The notes under the pieces are model-generated. The model had not been told where the DNA came from. It did not search any database and was given only the letters and a program-made list of their open reading frames with translations. Shown in pieces: positions 35,359-47,899 of a DNA stretch of 64,000 bases. Position 1 is the first letter of the stretch. Every line of letters begins with the position of its first letter. The position numbers were made by a program, and so were the translations under genes. Location: NCBI RefSeq assembly GCF_016801865.2, contig NC_068937.1, positions 35,820,637 to 35,884,636 of the forward strand, in the 5' to 3' direction. This DNA is from Culex pipiens pallens (lineage: Eukaryota > Arthropoda > Insecta > Diptera > Culicidae).

Positions 35359-37855
35359 TTTCTAAAATTAATCTTATTTTCATATTGTTTCAAATTGAAT
35401 AACTCTTGATTAAGTTCTTTGTGACTATTTTTAGTATTTCAAACATGTGCATTTCTTTGAACTCGGCTTCTTTGGGCGGCTGTTGCTCCTTCATTAGTTG
35501 TATGTTAAAAATGCATTCTTCCGGATTTTGTTTCATTCTTTGAAGCATGATCAGTTTTTAGATGGTCTTAAAACATTGATTTAAATTCAGACTATTTTAA
35601 TATTGTTTCAAATAAAATTAATCATGTTCCAGTTTATGGTGATTTTTCCGGTCCTTCATACATGAGCATTTCTTTGAATAGATTTCTTAACTTGAATCTT
35701 ATTTTAAGAATTTCATATTCATTCAAAATAAATTATTCTTGTTTAAGTCATATTTTTGTTAGTTTTACATTCCTTCACGGATGAACATTTCTTTGAATAG
35801 TTCAAAGCGATTAATTTTAAGTTCAAGCATTTTTCAATATTCTTATGAATAAACCACAAATCTCAAAAATTATATGATATCAATTTGAAATTATGATTGG
35901 TCGGTATAAATTTCGATTTAAAAGTTTATTAAATTTGTCATAAAATTAAATTTTATATACTTTTGTAAAAGAAAATATATTTACCGAAATTTCGAGATAG
36001 TTTGCAATGTTGGAAATTACAAAGAGCAAAATTGTTTAATGAATCTTTTTTAACACCAGAATTATAGATGTATTCTCCATTGAGCTGTGAATTGTCGAAT
36101 TTTGATGTTTTTTCTTTGTACTAAAATTACATTAACCCTTTTCAGTCACGGTATAAAACAAACTTGACATTTGGTTGGGCCATTTTTTTTAGATTTTGAC
36201 AAAATTAATAAAGTTTGATATCACACTAGTTAAATCAAATCTGATATTTTTGTTGTTGCTCCATACTTTCAATTGTTCGATGTATTTTTTTTCAACAATC
36301 CATGATTGTTTGTTCAGTTATTTTTAAATAGACTTTTCATCAAACAATAACATTTAAAACTCAAACCGTTCAACTCAAAACCCACTTGCCCGTTCAAAGT
36401 AGTAAAGTAATTTAAGCCGCAGTAAAACATTGCAAAAGGCAAGAAATTAGAGATTCTTTTCGCTCCGTTCAACGTACCCCCCAAAAAAAACCGGAACTCC
36501 GGAACCCGTAGCAAAAGTAATCCAAAAAGGCGGCATCCTCTTTGTCGGTAAGGGTGCAAATTGGATCAACAGAAAAAAAGCTCGCAGAGCTTAATTAAGC
36601 TTGTCTATATTGTTTTCCTTTGACCTTCTTCCCCGCACAGTTTTTTTTCCGTTGCCCTCCCAAAGCTTCTCGAATTTTCGCCAACTTTATTGAGGGGTGG
36701 GCGGGGAGCGGGGTGTCCTGGCGGTGGGGGGTTTATTTGCCAATGAATAATTATTTCTGGGATTCTTAGTTGGGAAGTAGCGAAACGGCCATTGTGGACA
36801 CAACTGATGGCGTTTCGGTGCTTTTTCGGGGCGAGTCAGTTAAGCGCTGCTCGTTGGGTCTTGATGATGCTTCCGGGGGTTCGTCGACATGGTGGCGCCA
36901 TCTGAGTTTGGGCGATGTGGTGCGGTGGCATGAGTGAGTTTTATTGCCTACATCAGGGGGGAATTTACTCGAATTATTGTGCGCTTTGGAGGCTGATTTT
37001 GGGAGTAAAATTGAGCTGTTAAATTTTGTATTGGAAAAGTAACATTAATGTGAAAAAATCACCAAAACTAACCGCAACCAGCACCTCAATTTCGTCCCCA
37101 CGTCAGAAAACCTGCCAGACGACGTGTGAAACCATCTGAACCGGGCGATAATTATCTCTGACAGCGTCCACATGGCTCAATTAAAGTGCGCCCACGTGCC
37201 ATTTCCCTGGCACCCAGTTATCGTGCACCTTTCATCGGTAATTTTTCATCAGCGCCAGTATTCACTCATCATTTTACTCGATACCACCCCAGCACACTGG
37301 ATGACGGCGACGAACTGGGCAGCGGTCCAAAATGGGCCACACACGTTAGGGTGGTTCAGTGAAAATTTTCATTCACAAGGTTTATCTTCTTCAAACCAAC
37401 CAATCCACCCTGATGGATGTCGAGGCTGTTGAAAGTTTAATAATTTCACTCGACACCCTTTATCGGCACCATCGGCAACCAATCACTTTAGTGCTGGTGG
37501 CCAGGAAGTGGACGTGGTATGTCCTACGATTGAGCATCGTATACATAGTCCATTGAAACTTACATCGAAAAACGCGATGAACTAACGGCGATTCGATGGA
37601 AAATAGTAAAAAAAAAAAATCGAAGAGACTCACTGGCGCTAACCGTTGGTTCGCATCGACCGTAGTACGGTTAGTGGGAGTAATTCACCTAAAAAGTCTG
37701 ATAGAACATATTTTGTGTAGCTTCGTTGTTCTAAGTTTATGTTGATATTTATGGCTATAAACCATAAGAAATAAAACAAACTGTTTTTTTTATGTACACT
37801 GGACACTGGATGATATCAGAAAAAAGCAAAAAAAAATGTTTATTTTTTTTCAAAT
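35359..37855. other. Unassigned DNA; 36.6-37.6 kb looks single-copy
   Basis: The first kilobase is AT-rich with no recognised feature. About 36,600-37,560 is GC-richer, has few repeats and might be conserved non-coding sequence. Overlapping frames of 61-86 codons are not recognisable. No gene is called. Confidence 0.4.
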
Positions 37856-38651
37856 CTAACCTAACCTAACCTAACCTAACCTAACCTAACCTAACCTAAC
37901 CTAACCTAACCTAACCTAACCTAACCTAACCTAACCTAACCTAACCTAACCTAACCTAACCTAACCTAACCTAACCTAACCTAACCTAACCTAACCTAAC
38001 CTAACCTAACCTAACCTAACCTAACCTAACCTAACCTAACCTAACCTAACCTAACCTAACCTAACCTAACCTAACCTAACCTAACCTAACCTAACCTAAC
38101 CTAACCTAACCTAACCTAACCTAACCTAACCTAACCTAACCTAACCTAACCTAACCTAACCTAACCTAACCTAACCTAACCTAACCTAACCTAACCTAAC
38201 CTAACCTAACCTAACCTAACCTAACCTAACCTAACCTAACCTAACCTAACCTAACCTAACCTAACCTAACCTAACCTAACCTAACCTAACCTAACCTAAC
38301 CTAACCTAACCTAACCTAACCTAACCTAACCTAACCTAACCTAACCTAACCTAACCTAACCTAACCTAACCTAACCTAACCTAACCTAACCTAACCTAAC
38401 CTAACCTAACCTAACCTAACCTAACCTAACCTAACCTAACCTAACCTAACCTAACCTAACCTAACCTAACCTAACCTAACCTAACCTAACCTAACCTAAC
38501 CTAACCTAACCTAACCTAACCTAACCTAACCTAACCTAACCTAACCTAACCTAACCTAACCTAACCTAACCTAACCTAACCTAACCTAACCTAACCTAAC
38601 CTAACCTAACCTAATAATCTAATCTAACCTAACCTTATAATCTAAACTAAT
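37856..38651 (+). repeat. (CCTAA)n array, arthropod telomere-type motif
   Basis: From 37856 to 38614 the sequence is an uninterrupted CTAAC pentamer, about 152 copies, without a visible mismatch. It then decays to 38651 through CTAATAATCTAATCTAACC. CCTAA is the C-rich strand of TTAGG, the ancestral arthropod telomere repeat, which flies and mosquitoes are thought to have lost. Ordinary sequence flanks it on both sides, so it is interstitial here. It could equally be an unrelated short-unit expansion, like the other arrays in the window. Confidence 0.95.
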
Positions 38652-39504
38652 TTATCAATATCAATAGTTGAAGTACATCCGAAAACACTCGAAAATACAT
38701 TGCAAAGATTAAAATGGGCAGCCCAACTGCGTTGTGTGTACCGCAGAGACGATTCTGCGAAAGAATCACATTCCACAGAATCAACAAGGCTGGATGGATG
38801 CGTGGACATACCGTGGACCATACGCCATTTGTGATTGCATTGGTGTTGTGTATTAAGCTAGATATTTCTATGATTGTATGATCTATTTTTTTTTTTGACT
38901 ATACATGTTTCGAAATGCAAAATTTAAGGAAAAAAAACATTTTTAAAATGTTTAAAAAAAGGCAGTTTATTCACAAATAACTGCTTTTATTTTTAGGCTG
39001 GTACAAATTTTAACTTTTTTTCCCTTTTGTTAAATTAATTTATTTAGTCGTGCTATCGCAGTTTTTTAATATAAGACACAGCTCAAATAAGCTTTTGTCC
39101 ATCTTCAAATAAAGAAGAGGATAATGAAAATTCATAAAAATTATTAAACTTTGTGAATTTTCGATGTGGGGTTACATAACTGAAAATAAAAAAAAGCTTG
39201 ATAATGCCTAATAAGATTAACAATACAAAAATAAACATTTTTCAATGTATTCTAAACAGATCCTTTCAACGTTTTTTTTATGGCTCGCGCATTTTTTGAA
39301 TGTGTTAGCTTGTCTTCAATAAACATTTTCAGTAAAAAAATCCACTCTCCGCTAGTCCAACTAGCCAGAATGTGCTGCACTACTTGTTTGAGCGAAAATT
39401 TATGTGTTGTGACAAGCAATTGCATTTCGCTGTCAGCTGCCACACACGTATACAAGTGAGAACGCGAGGTGAGTGGTTGTCGCTCGATCAATGGAACTTT
39501 TTCG
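38652..39504. other. Unassigned DNA
   Basis: AT-rich; short frames overlap on both strands at 39252-39563. No gene recognised. Confidence 0.4.
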
Positions 39505-39970
39505 ATATCGTCGCCGTCGTGCTAACTTGTCGTACGTGCATTTTGGGCCAAATTGAGTTTTGACCTTCACTGATCCCCAAAATTCTATTTCAATCCTGAG
39601 TTAATCAACAAAATCCGAAAAAAACTCCATGCATTGTTGAGGAAGTTTCAGTCATGTCGTGCTATCTTGTCACTCTATGAAAATTGATGTAAGTGCGACA
39701 ACTGGCCAAAGGGATTTCATGTCAGAACGCGTTTGACGCACGTACAAGTTAGACTACCGTAAACATTTGTAATTATAACTCGGGACTCCGGCAACCAACT
39801 TCAACCAAACTTCGGGACAATGCACAGAATGGTCAGCCAAACAAAACGTGTTTGTTATTGTTTACATTGCGTGCTTTCGTTTTTGTTTATTCAAGGTCAA
39901 ACTTTTAAATGCGTTTATCTCGGAACGTCAAAATAGCGGGTGCGACAAGATAGCACAACGACGTCGATAT
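39505..39970. mobile_element. MITE with GTGCTAACTTGTCG ends
   Basis: About 30 bp at each end are imperfect inverted repeats containing GTGCTAACTTGTCG (left) and GTGCTATCTTGTCG (right, inverse). A further internal copy of the word lies at about 39659. The element is about 466 bp and encodes nothing. The target duplication is not clear. Confidence 0.6.
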
Positions 39971-41499
39971 AGTCACACAGGAAAGAGCTGCAGTTGATTT
40001 AAAGTTTGTCGATGGCAGGAAGCATCAAAGCTTCAAAATGTGACCGAATAATGTTGGCAAATTGGCCAATGAGAAATATATTTTGCTTGTTAAGTCTATT
40101 TAATTTTTAAATATTTAGAACTCTTCAATATCCTAGCTCTAACTCCCTATCAACCATAGAATCCTCTTTGATGGAAACGTTTGAGGTTATGTGAAAACCC
40201 CCTTTCTTAAGCTTTGGTCCACCCTTAATCGATTCCACAAAACCCGGCCCCAAAGCGTAGATTCCTATCGAACCAAAACTCTCACTTTCCCATCAACATC
40301 CTGCCCGGCCCAAGTGTCTGTGGGTAAATATTTACCCTGGAAGTGCTGTGCAAATTTCATCCGATGATCAATTTTACAAATAGATTGAATATGCAAATAA
40401 ACCATCCGTTCGAGTTCGAACGAGATTCGTCGTTCCTTTTGCTCCAGCTTTTGCCCAGCTCGTCTTTCACGACCGAGCACTAAAAGATGTAGTAGTGACT
40501 CCTCTTCCCCGGGCGAGCAGGTTGGAGCAAAGAAAAACAACATAAATATTACTCTTTTCAGAACTGTTGGGTTTCCCTTCCACACGCGCGCCTGGAAAGT
40601 GTGTAAAGTTTCAACTCGCACCGACAGGTGGCACTGTGAGAGCGCCCAAAGTTAGGCAAGTCAGCACACTTGCTGTGTGGGCCAAACTGCGAGCATTTTT
40701 TTCCCACCGTGCGTCGTGAAGCAATCGTTCCAGAGAAGAAGAAACTATTTCTTACAAATTATTCTTGAAGAGTGCCATCTGTTGGAAAGGAAAACTTGTG
40801 TGAGGGTTTTCCGAAATGCATGTAAAATAAACGCTTCCCCTGCTTGTGTTCGACGATGGCCTGTGTTGGTTGGACAAAAAACAAACGTTTTTTTCCATTC
40901 TTATGTCTCCTTATACGGTGATGTACATCACTTGGAGTGTTATTGATTTCGATACCGAAGGGGTGCCTTTTTCAAATCATCCAAGATTGGTAATGTGCAC
41001 TTGTCAAGCTGAGATTTGCAGTAACAGCTGGGTGGAAGTGTGCTTGCCGTGCGAAAATTTTCGCATTTTCGTAGCTTGCCCTTTCTGAGTGCCTAGAATA
41101 TAGGAGAATGTTTTAGAATCTCACTCCAAAAACTGTGTAATGAAATAATGTTAAATTTGAAAGTTTTGTTGGAAATTTGCAGATATCATTGAGCAACTCT
41201 TTTAATCTATCGAAATAAAAGTATGGTTGAAAGTTTAATAAAAAAGAAAATTTTCGGAAATAAAAAATGCCATGGCCTTGTGGCTTTGTAATCGGTTCAA
41301 AGAATTAAAATGTTGAGACCATAGATCAGAAAAGAAATGCTTTGATTTTATGCAAATTTATGATAGAATCATGACTGTATTGCATTTTGTGAAAGTTCTA
41401 ATCAGCATCAAATTTGATTCCTTCGTGCTCAACAATTTGATGATAAAATAGGAATACGTAAAATTACATACTTAAAGATGTAAATTTACAGAGACTTTA
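39971..41499. other. Unassigned DNA
   Basis: The portion at about 40,200-41,090 is GC-richer and looks single-copy, with overlapping frames up to 118 codons on both strands, none recognised. No gene is called. Confidence 0.4.
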
Positions 41500-41908
41500 C
41501 ACAAAGACACAAACTTCAAAATTTGTGTCATTACAATATGAATATCAAATGTCCGAGATTTTTTCATACAATTTGAAAGTAATAACAAAAGTAAATTTTT
41601 GAAAATATTATAAAATTTCACAAAACTACTTATTTTCGAAAAAAAACTGAACATTTCACTATTTTACCATATAGGTATCAAATGATCAGGATTTTTGCAT
41701 ATATTTTGAAAATTAAAAAAAAAATTATTCATTCAAAATTTTCACTAAACTACGTATTTTCGAAGAATACTAAAAATTTCAGTTTTTTACAATTTGGGTA
41801 TCAAATGATCGAGCTTTTTAATACATTTCGGAAGGAATATCGAAAAAATTGGAAAATGCTCAAAACTTTCAAAAAAAAGCGTATTTTCGAAAAAAAAAAA
41901 CAATTTCA
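41500..41908 (+). repeat. Diverged tandem units shared with the 7.3-9.3 kb foldback
   Basis: Three or more units of about 120 bp contain ATTTTCGAA, GGGTATCAAATGATC and TTTTCATACA-type words. They end abruptly at a hAT-like insertion. Confidence 0.65.
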
Positions 41909-41916
41909 GTTGAGAC

Positions 41917-42816
41917 CTGGGTGATGAATAGAGAGAATGCGTAACGTGATTTTCGAATGATCCCACTTTGTTTACATCTACAAAGTAGGAGGCTGTTCAA
42001 GCACAAGCATGACTTTTTTCTTACTGGCAAATGAGCTGTTTTATAATCAGTAGTAGGGGAACAGCATCTAATTCCAGCGTGCCTCTAATGTTGGCAGGTC
42101 AGAACTTTGACATTCAATTAAAGCTTATTAAAAGCGTTTTCAATTGAAATCAAGTTATAAATAGCTCAATAAGAAGTGAGCAAGCAAGTTTTTATCAAAA
42201 GTTTTGCAAAATTAGTTGTTTAAATAGTGAAAATCAGCAAATTGGATGGAGTTAGGAGCGAGTGTTTAACCTGCCAAACATACGAGAATTTGCCCTATTT
42301 GTTCTTTTTTGTCTAGTTTTTGACATTTTTTGCTGGTAAATTGTGTGTGTTTTTAAGTTTTTGATCGATTAGAAGAGGTTTTTCTTTTTTACGGGCGACG
42401 AAGATTAATTTTCTGGCTGATTTTCTAGCGAAGCTGATCCAACAAACAGAGCAAATTTTCACGAAACCAGTAGGTTTTTAAACGAATTAAACAATGAATT
42501 GTGGTTTTAGCAGAATGCATTACTATTGTATTCATAGTAAACAATGAAGACAGCTTCTGGATGGATACAACCGCATCGACTCCGTTAACAACTTCCATTC
42601 ATAATTATAAAAAATGACGATCTTACCTTCAACTTTGTTAAGATTTCTTGACTTCACCTCCAGATTCCAAAAATCACACATTTTATATTCTCGCAAAAAA
42701 AAAAACAATTTTTAATGATCGATAACAATACTTTCTACTTTTGGCGAACAGTAAATTGGTTCCACTTTGACAGTTTTAAATTGAGGCCGTTTTGCGAACC
42801 ACTATTCAGCACCCAG
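41917..42816. mobile_element. hAT-like non-autonomous element, 900 bp, perfect 8-bp duplication
   Basis: The ends CTGGGTGATGAATAG and CTATTCAGCACCCAG are inverted repeats with one mismatch. They are bracketed exactly by GTTGAGAC at 41909-41916 and 42817-42824. An 8-bp duplication is typical of the hAT and P superfamilies. The termini do not start with the CAG of the other hAT elements here, so it is a separate family. No transposase is encoded. The insertion interrupts the tandem-unit repeat on its left. Confidence 0.75.
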
Positions 42817-42997
42817 GTTGAGACTATCGGCGATAATTTTAGCTTATAATTACGGTTAGTGAAATTTCACGATTTCGCGAACAGCGTGTGAAATTGTAAC
42901 GATTTTTCTCGAAATATTTTATCAAATGTAATTGGGAATAAAAACAATCTTAAGAACTACTGTAGAATTAAGCGAGTGAATACCCTTGTTCAGTTAC

Positions 42998-43703
42998 TAA
43001 TGAGCAATTCTCTGAGATTTCGGTCATTCGATTTTTTTTTGTATTTTTTAATCCGGCTGAAACTTTTTCGGTGCCTTCGCTATGCCCAAAGAAGCCATTT
43101 TGCATCATTAGTTTGTCCATATAAATTTCCATACAAATTTGGCAGCTGTCCATACAAAAATTATATGTAAAAAATCAAAAATCTGTATCTATTAAAGGAA
43201 TTTTTTGATCGATTTGGTGTCTTCGGCAAAGTTGCAGGTATGGATATGGACTACACTGAAAAAAGAAAATTTTTTTTTTCCCATTCTGGAAATTACAGAT
43301 AAGTTGGCATTTTATATCCTCTAAAACATATCAAAAAATAAAAAAAAATTAAAAATAGTGTTTTTTTGCAAATCAAGTTTTAGTGACCAAAAGTGAAATT
43401 AAAAATCAACATTTTTTTTACCGTGTATATTTTTTTTCAGTGTAGTCCATATCCATACCAACAACTTTGCCGAAGACACCAAATCGATCAAAAAATTCCT
43501 TCAAAAGATACAGATTTTTGAATTTTCACATATCATGTTTATATGGACAGCTGCCAAATTTGTATGGAAATTTATATGGACAAACTAATGATGCAAAATG
43601 GCTTCTTTGGGCATACCGAAGGCACCGAAAAAGTTTCAGCCGGATTAAAAAAAAAATTAAAATTAAAGAAAAAAGGCCGATTCCGTACAGAACTGCTCTA
43701 ATA
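42998..43703. mobile_element. Long inverted-repeat element (about 265-bp arms)
   Basis: The arm at about 42998-43265 and the arm at about 43430-43703 are inverted copies around a spacer of about 165 bp, sharing TTGGCAGCTGTCCATA, TTTGGTGTCTTCGGCAAAG and GGATATGGACTACACTG. A diverged single-arm relative lies at 2205-2790. There is no coding capacity. If transcribed it would form a long hairpin. Confidence 0.8.
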
Positions 43704-43775
43704 TAGGGTTATTGAATTTTGACGATTTCGTGAAATTCTTGAAATTTATCAATTTTCTCTAATATTTTTTACAAT

Positions 43776-44238
43776 TAGGGCTGTTGCAAATATTTTATGA
43801 AGTTTATGTGCCTCGACTCTGACCAAAGTTAAAGGGGAGAGGGGGGAGGAAAAAAATTAAGAAGTATAAAAATTGAAATTACGAGCCATGTTTTCAACAT
43901 TTGAATGAAAAAAGTGTTTTAAATTGCATTATACACCTGTCCAGTTGTTTTGCCATCATCAGTTTCCAAAATATCTAAATATTGACGAAATTTTTTTTTT
44001 TGCAAAAAAAAAGTTTTTGCGGTGCTGTACACTGGAATTTTATAAAAAAATCAAAATAAATAAATTTGAATATAAATGCAGAAAAATGCGTTTTAGATTG
44101 TTTTAAGTTGAATTGACTTCTATTTTCTTTAAAATTTTGAAGATTTTTGAAAAAATATTTTTTCGCCCCTGATTTTTCGGACCAATTATGAAGGGGGAGG
44201 GGGCGGCATAAACTTTGAAAAATATTTGCAACGGCCTA
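43776..44238. mobile_element. MITE with TAGGGCTGTTGCAAATATTT ends
   Basis: The left end TAGGGCTGTTGCAAATATTT and the inverse right end TAGGCCGTTGCAAATATTTT are about 35-bp inverted repeats. Each subterminal region has a G-rich purine run (about 43832-43849 and 44191-44203). A truncated second copy lies at 13380-13719. Non-coding, 463 bp. Confidence 0.75.
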
Positions 44239-45708
44239 AGATCATAATAAATATTTTAACCATAAAGACTTTTTAAGTAAATTTTATTAGTGTTCAATTG
44301 GAAAGCTTGATATGAACCATTTGAAGAATTGTTCAGATTTTTCAGTTTTTTTTAGAAAATAACTAAATTTAGTACCTAATATTTTCATTCGCTGTGGTAA
44401 AACATTTATTACTTTTTTATATGAAAGGTATAATTTCAAAAGAAATTAAAAGAATCAAGCTTTGTTTTATTCAAAATAAGATAAAAAATATTTTTATCTT
44501 TCAAATCACCATTTAAAAACATTTCATTTTTGATTCCCGTGAAAGTTAAAAACTACCACATTTTTTCTGTTCTAATTTTGAATAAAAATTTAGATTTCGT
44601 TATTGATTTTAAATTGAGTTTTTGAAAAGAGAGATGAAAAAATAATAAAAATATTTTTAATGGGCTAAATTCCGCTGAAAATTCAAACTATTTTTCTCAT
44701 TTTGGCTGGACAAGATTGTTAAATTTTGCTTTGATATGAAATTCAATAAAATCTGACCTGATAAAACAGAAGCAAATCAGGGAAAACTTTATAGCTTTAT
44801 TAGTCGAATATTAAAAAGCAGTTCAATAAATTAGGATACGGCCCCTACATTTTGTATCAAAATATAAATAGAGCCCATCAGTCAACCAGGTGGATTTTTT
44901 TTTTGAAAATTGAGAGATTTTTTTGTGTCACTTCAAATTTAGTGTTTTTTTTTTAGTTTATTGAAGAATAATATATAATGAAGCATAAAAAGTAGTTTCT
45001 GTGATTTCAGCATAAGATTTTCAGCATGATTTTAACATTTTTCACGTTTCGCGAAATTCGCGTGAAATTTTGTGTTTTGAAATTGAGGTCCCCGTGAAAT
45101 TTGCTATTTTCGAGCGTGAAAAATCACTAAGCCTACTTATAATGGAAAATAGCTCGTTTCTTAAATCTTTCTAAAATCGAATTAATTCAACCATATCCTG
45201 TTAAATTACACCGCCCAACCCAATTCCAGCGCAGAGCCAACTCGAGGGGAAGCAAGAAGTTTGGGGTCCCCAAAAACACGTTCACTTTGATTTTTTTTAA
45301 AAATAGTTGAACAGGGCCGAATGGTTTTTCTCCAAAGTTTGTATAGAGAATTCAAGCAAAACAATATAAAAGGGCCAAAGTCGACGAGCAAACAAATAGT
45401 CTATCTTGCTCACGTCAGTTGATGTTTATTCATTTTCACATTATAAGAGTTTTGTTTGGAAAATAATAAATTTTTCACGAAGTACCGTATTTTTTCGAAA
45501 GTACTCAAATTTAAAAAAATATGCAATGTGCAATTTTATTTTGTTGATCTTAATTTTTAAAATTTTGACCTAACATTTCAAGTCTTGATTCCAAGATTTT
45601 TTAAATATTTTACTGGAAAATATCATAAAATTTCACAAAATGTTTATTTTTCAACATTGAATATTGAACCATTAGTTGCTGAAATATTGGCATTAGAAAA
45701 TCGAAAAA
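44239..45708. other. Unassigned AT-rich DNA
   Basis: No gene or well-defined repeat. A short piece near 45470-45560 resembles the 120-bp-type unit found elsewhere in the window. Confidence 0.4.
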
Positions 45709-46000
45709 CAGTCCAGACTCTATTATCCGAAGGTTTGTATAAAACTTCAGATAATTGATCCACGAACAACAAAAAAACTGTTTATTTTTTAATATCTTGT
45801 TTTTAACATCAAATTCGAATTCTGCAACCCCATTGAAGTAAAATTTGAACGTTTGAATGCCCTTAAAATTACAAAATGCATTTTTTATACTTCACCATCG
45901 CCATTTTGGCCGCAATCTTGGTTCTTGAAATTCGAAATCATTCGATCGATTATCTGAAGTGAAAATTTTCCGAGGCCTTCGGATAATCGAGTCTGGACTG
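45709..46000. mobile_element. Short MITE (292 bp) with CAGTCCAGACTC ends
   Basis: The termini CAGTCCAGACTCTATTATCC and its inverse (GGATAATCGAGTCTGGACTG) match over about 25 bp with one mismatch. CAGT starts and ATTATCCGAAGG subtermini are of the pogo/Tigger type. The flanking TA duplication is not obvious on the left. No coding capacity. Confidence 0.7.
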
Positions 46001-47023
46001 CTACTCGAAAGAATTCGTCAAACAAATCAAATCGAACAATCTATAGCTCGTAAATCACTGCTCATTTCGATCGATTCCTGGACCATGTTAGCCTGCAGTT
46101 AGCCTTAAACTCACCCTCTACACAGCTGTGCACAGTCATTCATTTGGTTCGTTCATGTTTCCATCCCCACCTCGTTCACCACAAAGTCCAGAAAACAAAA
46201 TCTCTAATTGAAAACGGCAAAAAAGAGCTCCTCCACAACCCCGTCTTCCCTGTCATTTCGTAGCATTCCGGGTTCTGAAATCGAGGCCGGATTCTATTTT
46301 TGTACCACGCCGGCAGTTGCGGTGATTTTGCTTTCTTTTGCCACCACCAGCACCACCCACTAATGTTGCTGGATGGCACCATTGGAACACTAGATTGCAT
46401 TTTTTTATTTCTTTTACAGGTTTTATTTGAATATATCACGTTTACTGCAACAAGTCTAGTCTCAGTCGCCAAGTCTAGTCGCGAACGCAAGCCATTTTTT
46501 TTTTGCAACCCAGTGTAGTGATAATTGTCCGCCCCACTCACGTGCGAGTTCATCTATGCTAAATTCGCTCTCCACTCAAACCGCCCTCCTCACTTCCTCA
46601 CTCACGAAGTGATTCTCATCGCGCATTCTCGCGCGCTCTTCCGCTTCACTTTCAATTAAAAATTCAAACCAGCTTGGTGTGGTGCGGAATCGTGTTAAAA
46701 CAAGCTGATGAAGGGGTTTCTTCTCATTTTGGCGCGTAATCCGATGGAAAAACTCGGAACCATTAGTTATACTCAACTGTCAGCGAGAGCGAGCAAACCA
46801 AACAAAAATAAATTTTAAGCTACCACTCAAGTCAAACAAGCTCGCTGGACCGAAGTGGAATCTCTGATGAGACTATTGATTATCTTTGAGGAAGATGGGC
46901 GCACTGAATCTTGCTAATCGTGAGTTTGAAGGGTGCTTCTTGATTTGTTTTCTACACGGAAAGATTAGCTTCAATCATTAAAACTTACTTTATTTTGCTT
47001 TAGTCAAACTCCATTCACTTCAC
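46001..47023. other. GC-richer single-copy block, possible first exon
   Basis: About 46,100-46,960 is less repetitive than its surroundings. An ATG at 46895 (context GAAGATGG) opens MGALNLAN and meets GTGAGTTT at 46920, a canonical splice donor, after CTCTC-rich upstream sequence. This could be a first coding exon of 8 codons plus one base, but no acceptor partner is identified. The longer frames on both strands at 46176-46776 are unrecognised. Confidence 0.2.
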
Positions 47024-47232
47024 TTCACTTCATTTCACTTCATTTCACTTCACTTCACTTCACTTCACTTCTCTTCACTTCACTTCACTTCACTTCACTT
47101 CACTTCACTTCACTTCACTTCACTTCACTTCACTTCACTTCACTTCACTTCACTTCACTTCACTTCACTTCACTTCACTTCACTTCACTTCACTTCACTT
47201 CACTTCACTTCACTTCACTTCACTTCACTTCA
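47024..47232 (+). repeat. (CACTT)n pentamer array
   Basis: About 42 copies of a 5-bp unit, with a few CATTT and CTCTT variants at the left edge and a pure run thereafter. Confidence 0.95.
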
Positions 47233-47899
47233 TTTTTTAAGCTTTTCTTGCATCGAATTTGGAAAATTAAAAATCACAATTTCTAGAATTCGTTAGCCAA
47301 AACTTAAGCTACAAGTTTCAATCTATTCTCCGTGCCTCAACTGTGTTATCCTTCGGAAAGATAAACATTTTCACTCCAAGTTGTCTCCTCTGTGACAAAC
47401 TTTGCTTCCAACACAATGTCAACTGGGTCAAAAGTTTTCACTTTTAATTATAACCCGTTTTTGGCCCCGCCAGCTTCGGCCGGAATCTGTCCTGGCCTGA
47501 CGGCCTGTCCATTACCTGTGAGTTTTGAGAGGAAGAACGAGAAAAGGGTTTCTGGCGCCGAGGAGGACTTCATAATGTACTGAACGGAGCTAACTTTGCT
47601 GGTTGAACTCGAGAGTTACTTCTCGGTGTTGACCCCGGGCGCAAAAGTTTTTCCAACAGTCTTTGAACGCTTAATTAGTTTGCTTTCGGGGATGGAATCA
47701 ATATTGGCAGGTGTGTCTCTCTGGCTGCTGACACGTGGTGGTGAGAAATGGGCTTTTTCAATGGATTTCTTGGAATTTTCGATCAATTACGAGTCTTTTT
47801 GATGCTGTTGAGCTGTTGATGAGCCTGGAAAAGTAATTAATTTGAAGAATGTCACTGAAAATTATGAAACTTAAGGTTAGTAAAAGTCTTAAGATTGTT
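47233..47899. other. Unassigned DNA between arrays
   Basis: GC-richer spacer with short frames (plus 47392-47583 and 47596-47802) of no recognised family. Confidence 0.4.

Noticed and set aside
42053..42296. A further TA-type element nested in the hAT-like insertion (TAGGGGAACA ... TTGCCCTA)
   Set aside because: The proposed ends match over too few bases to be convincing.
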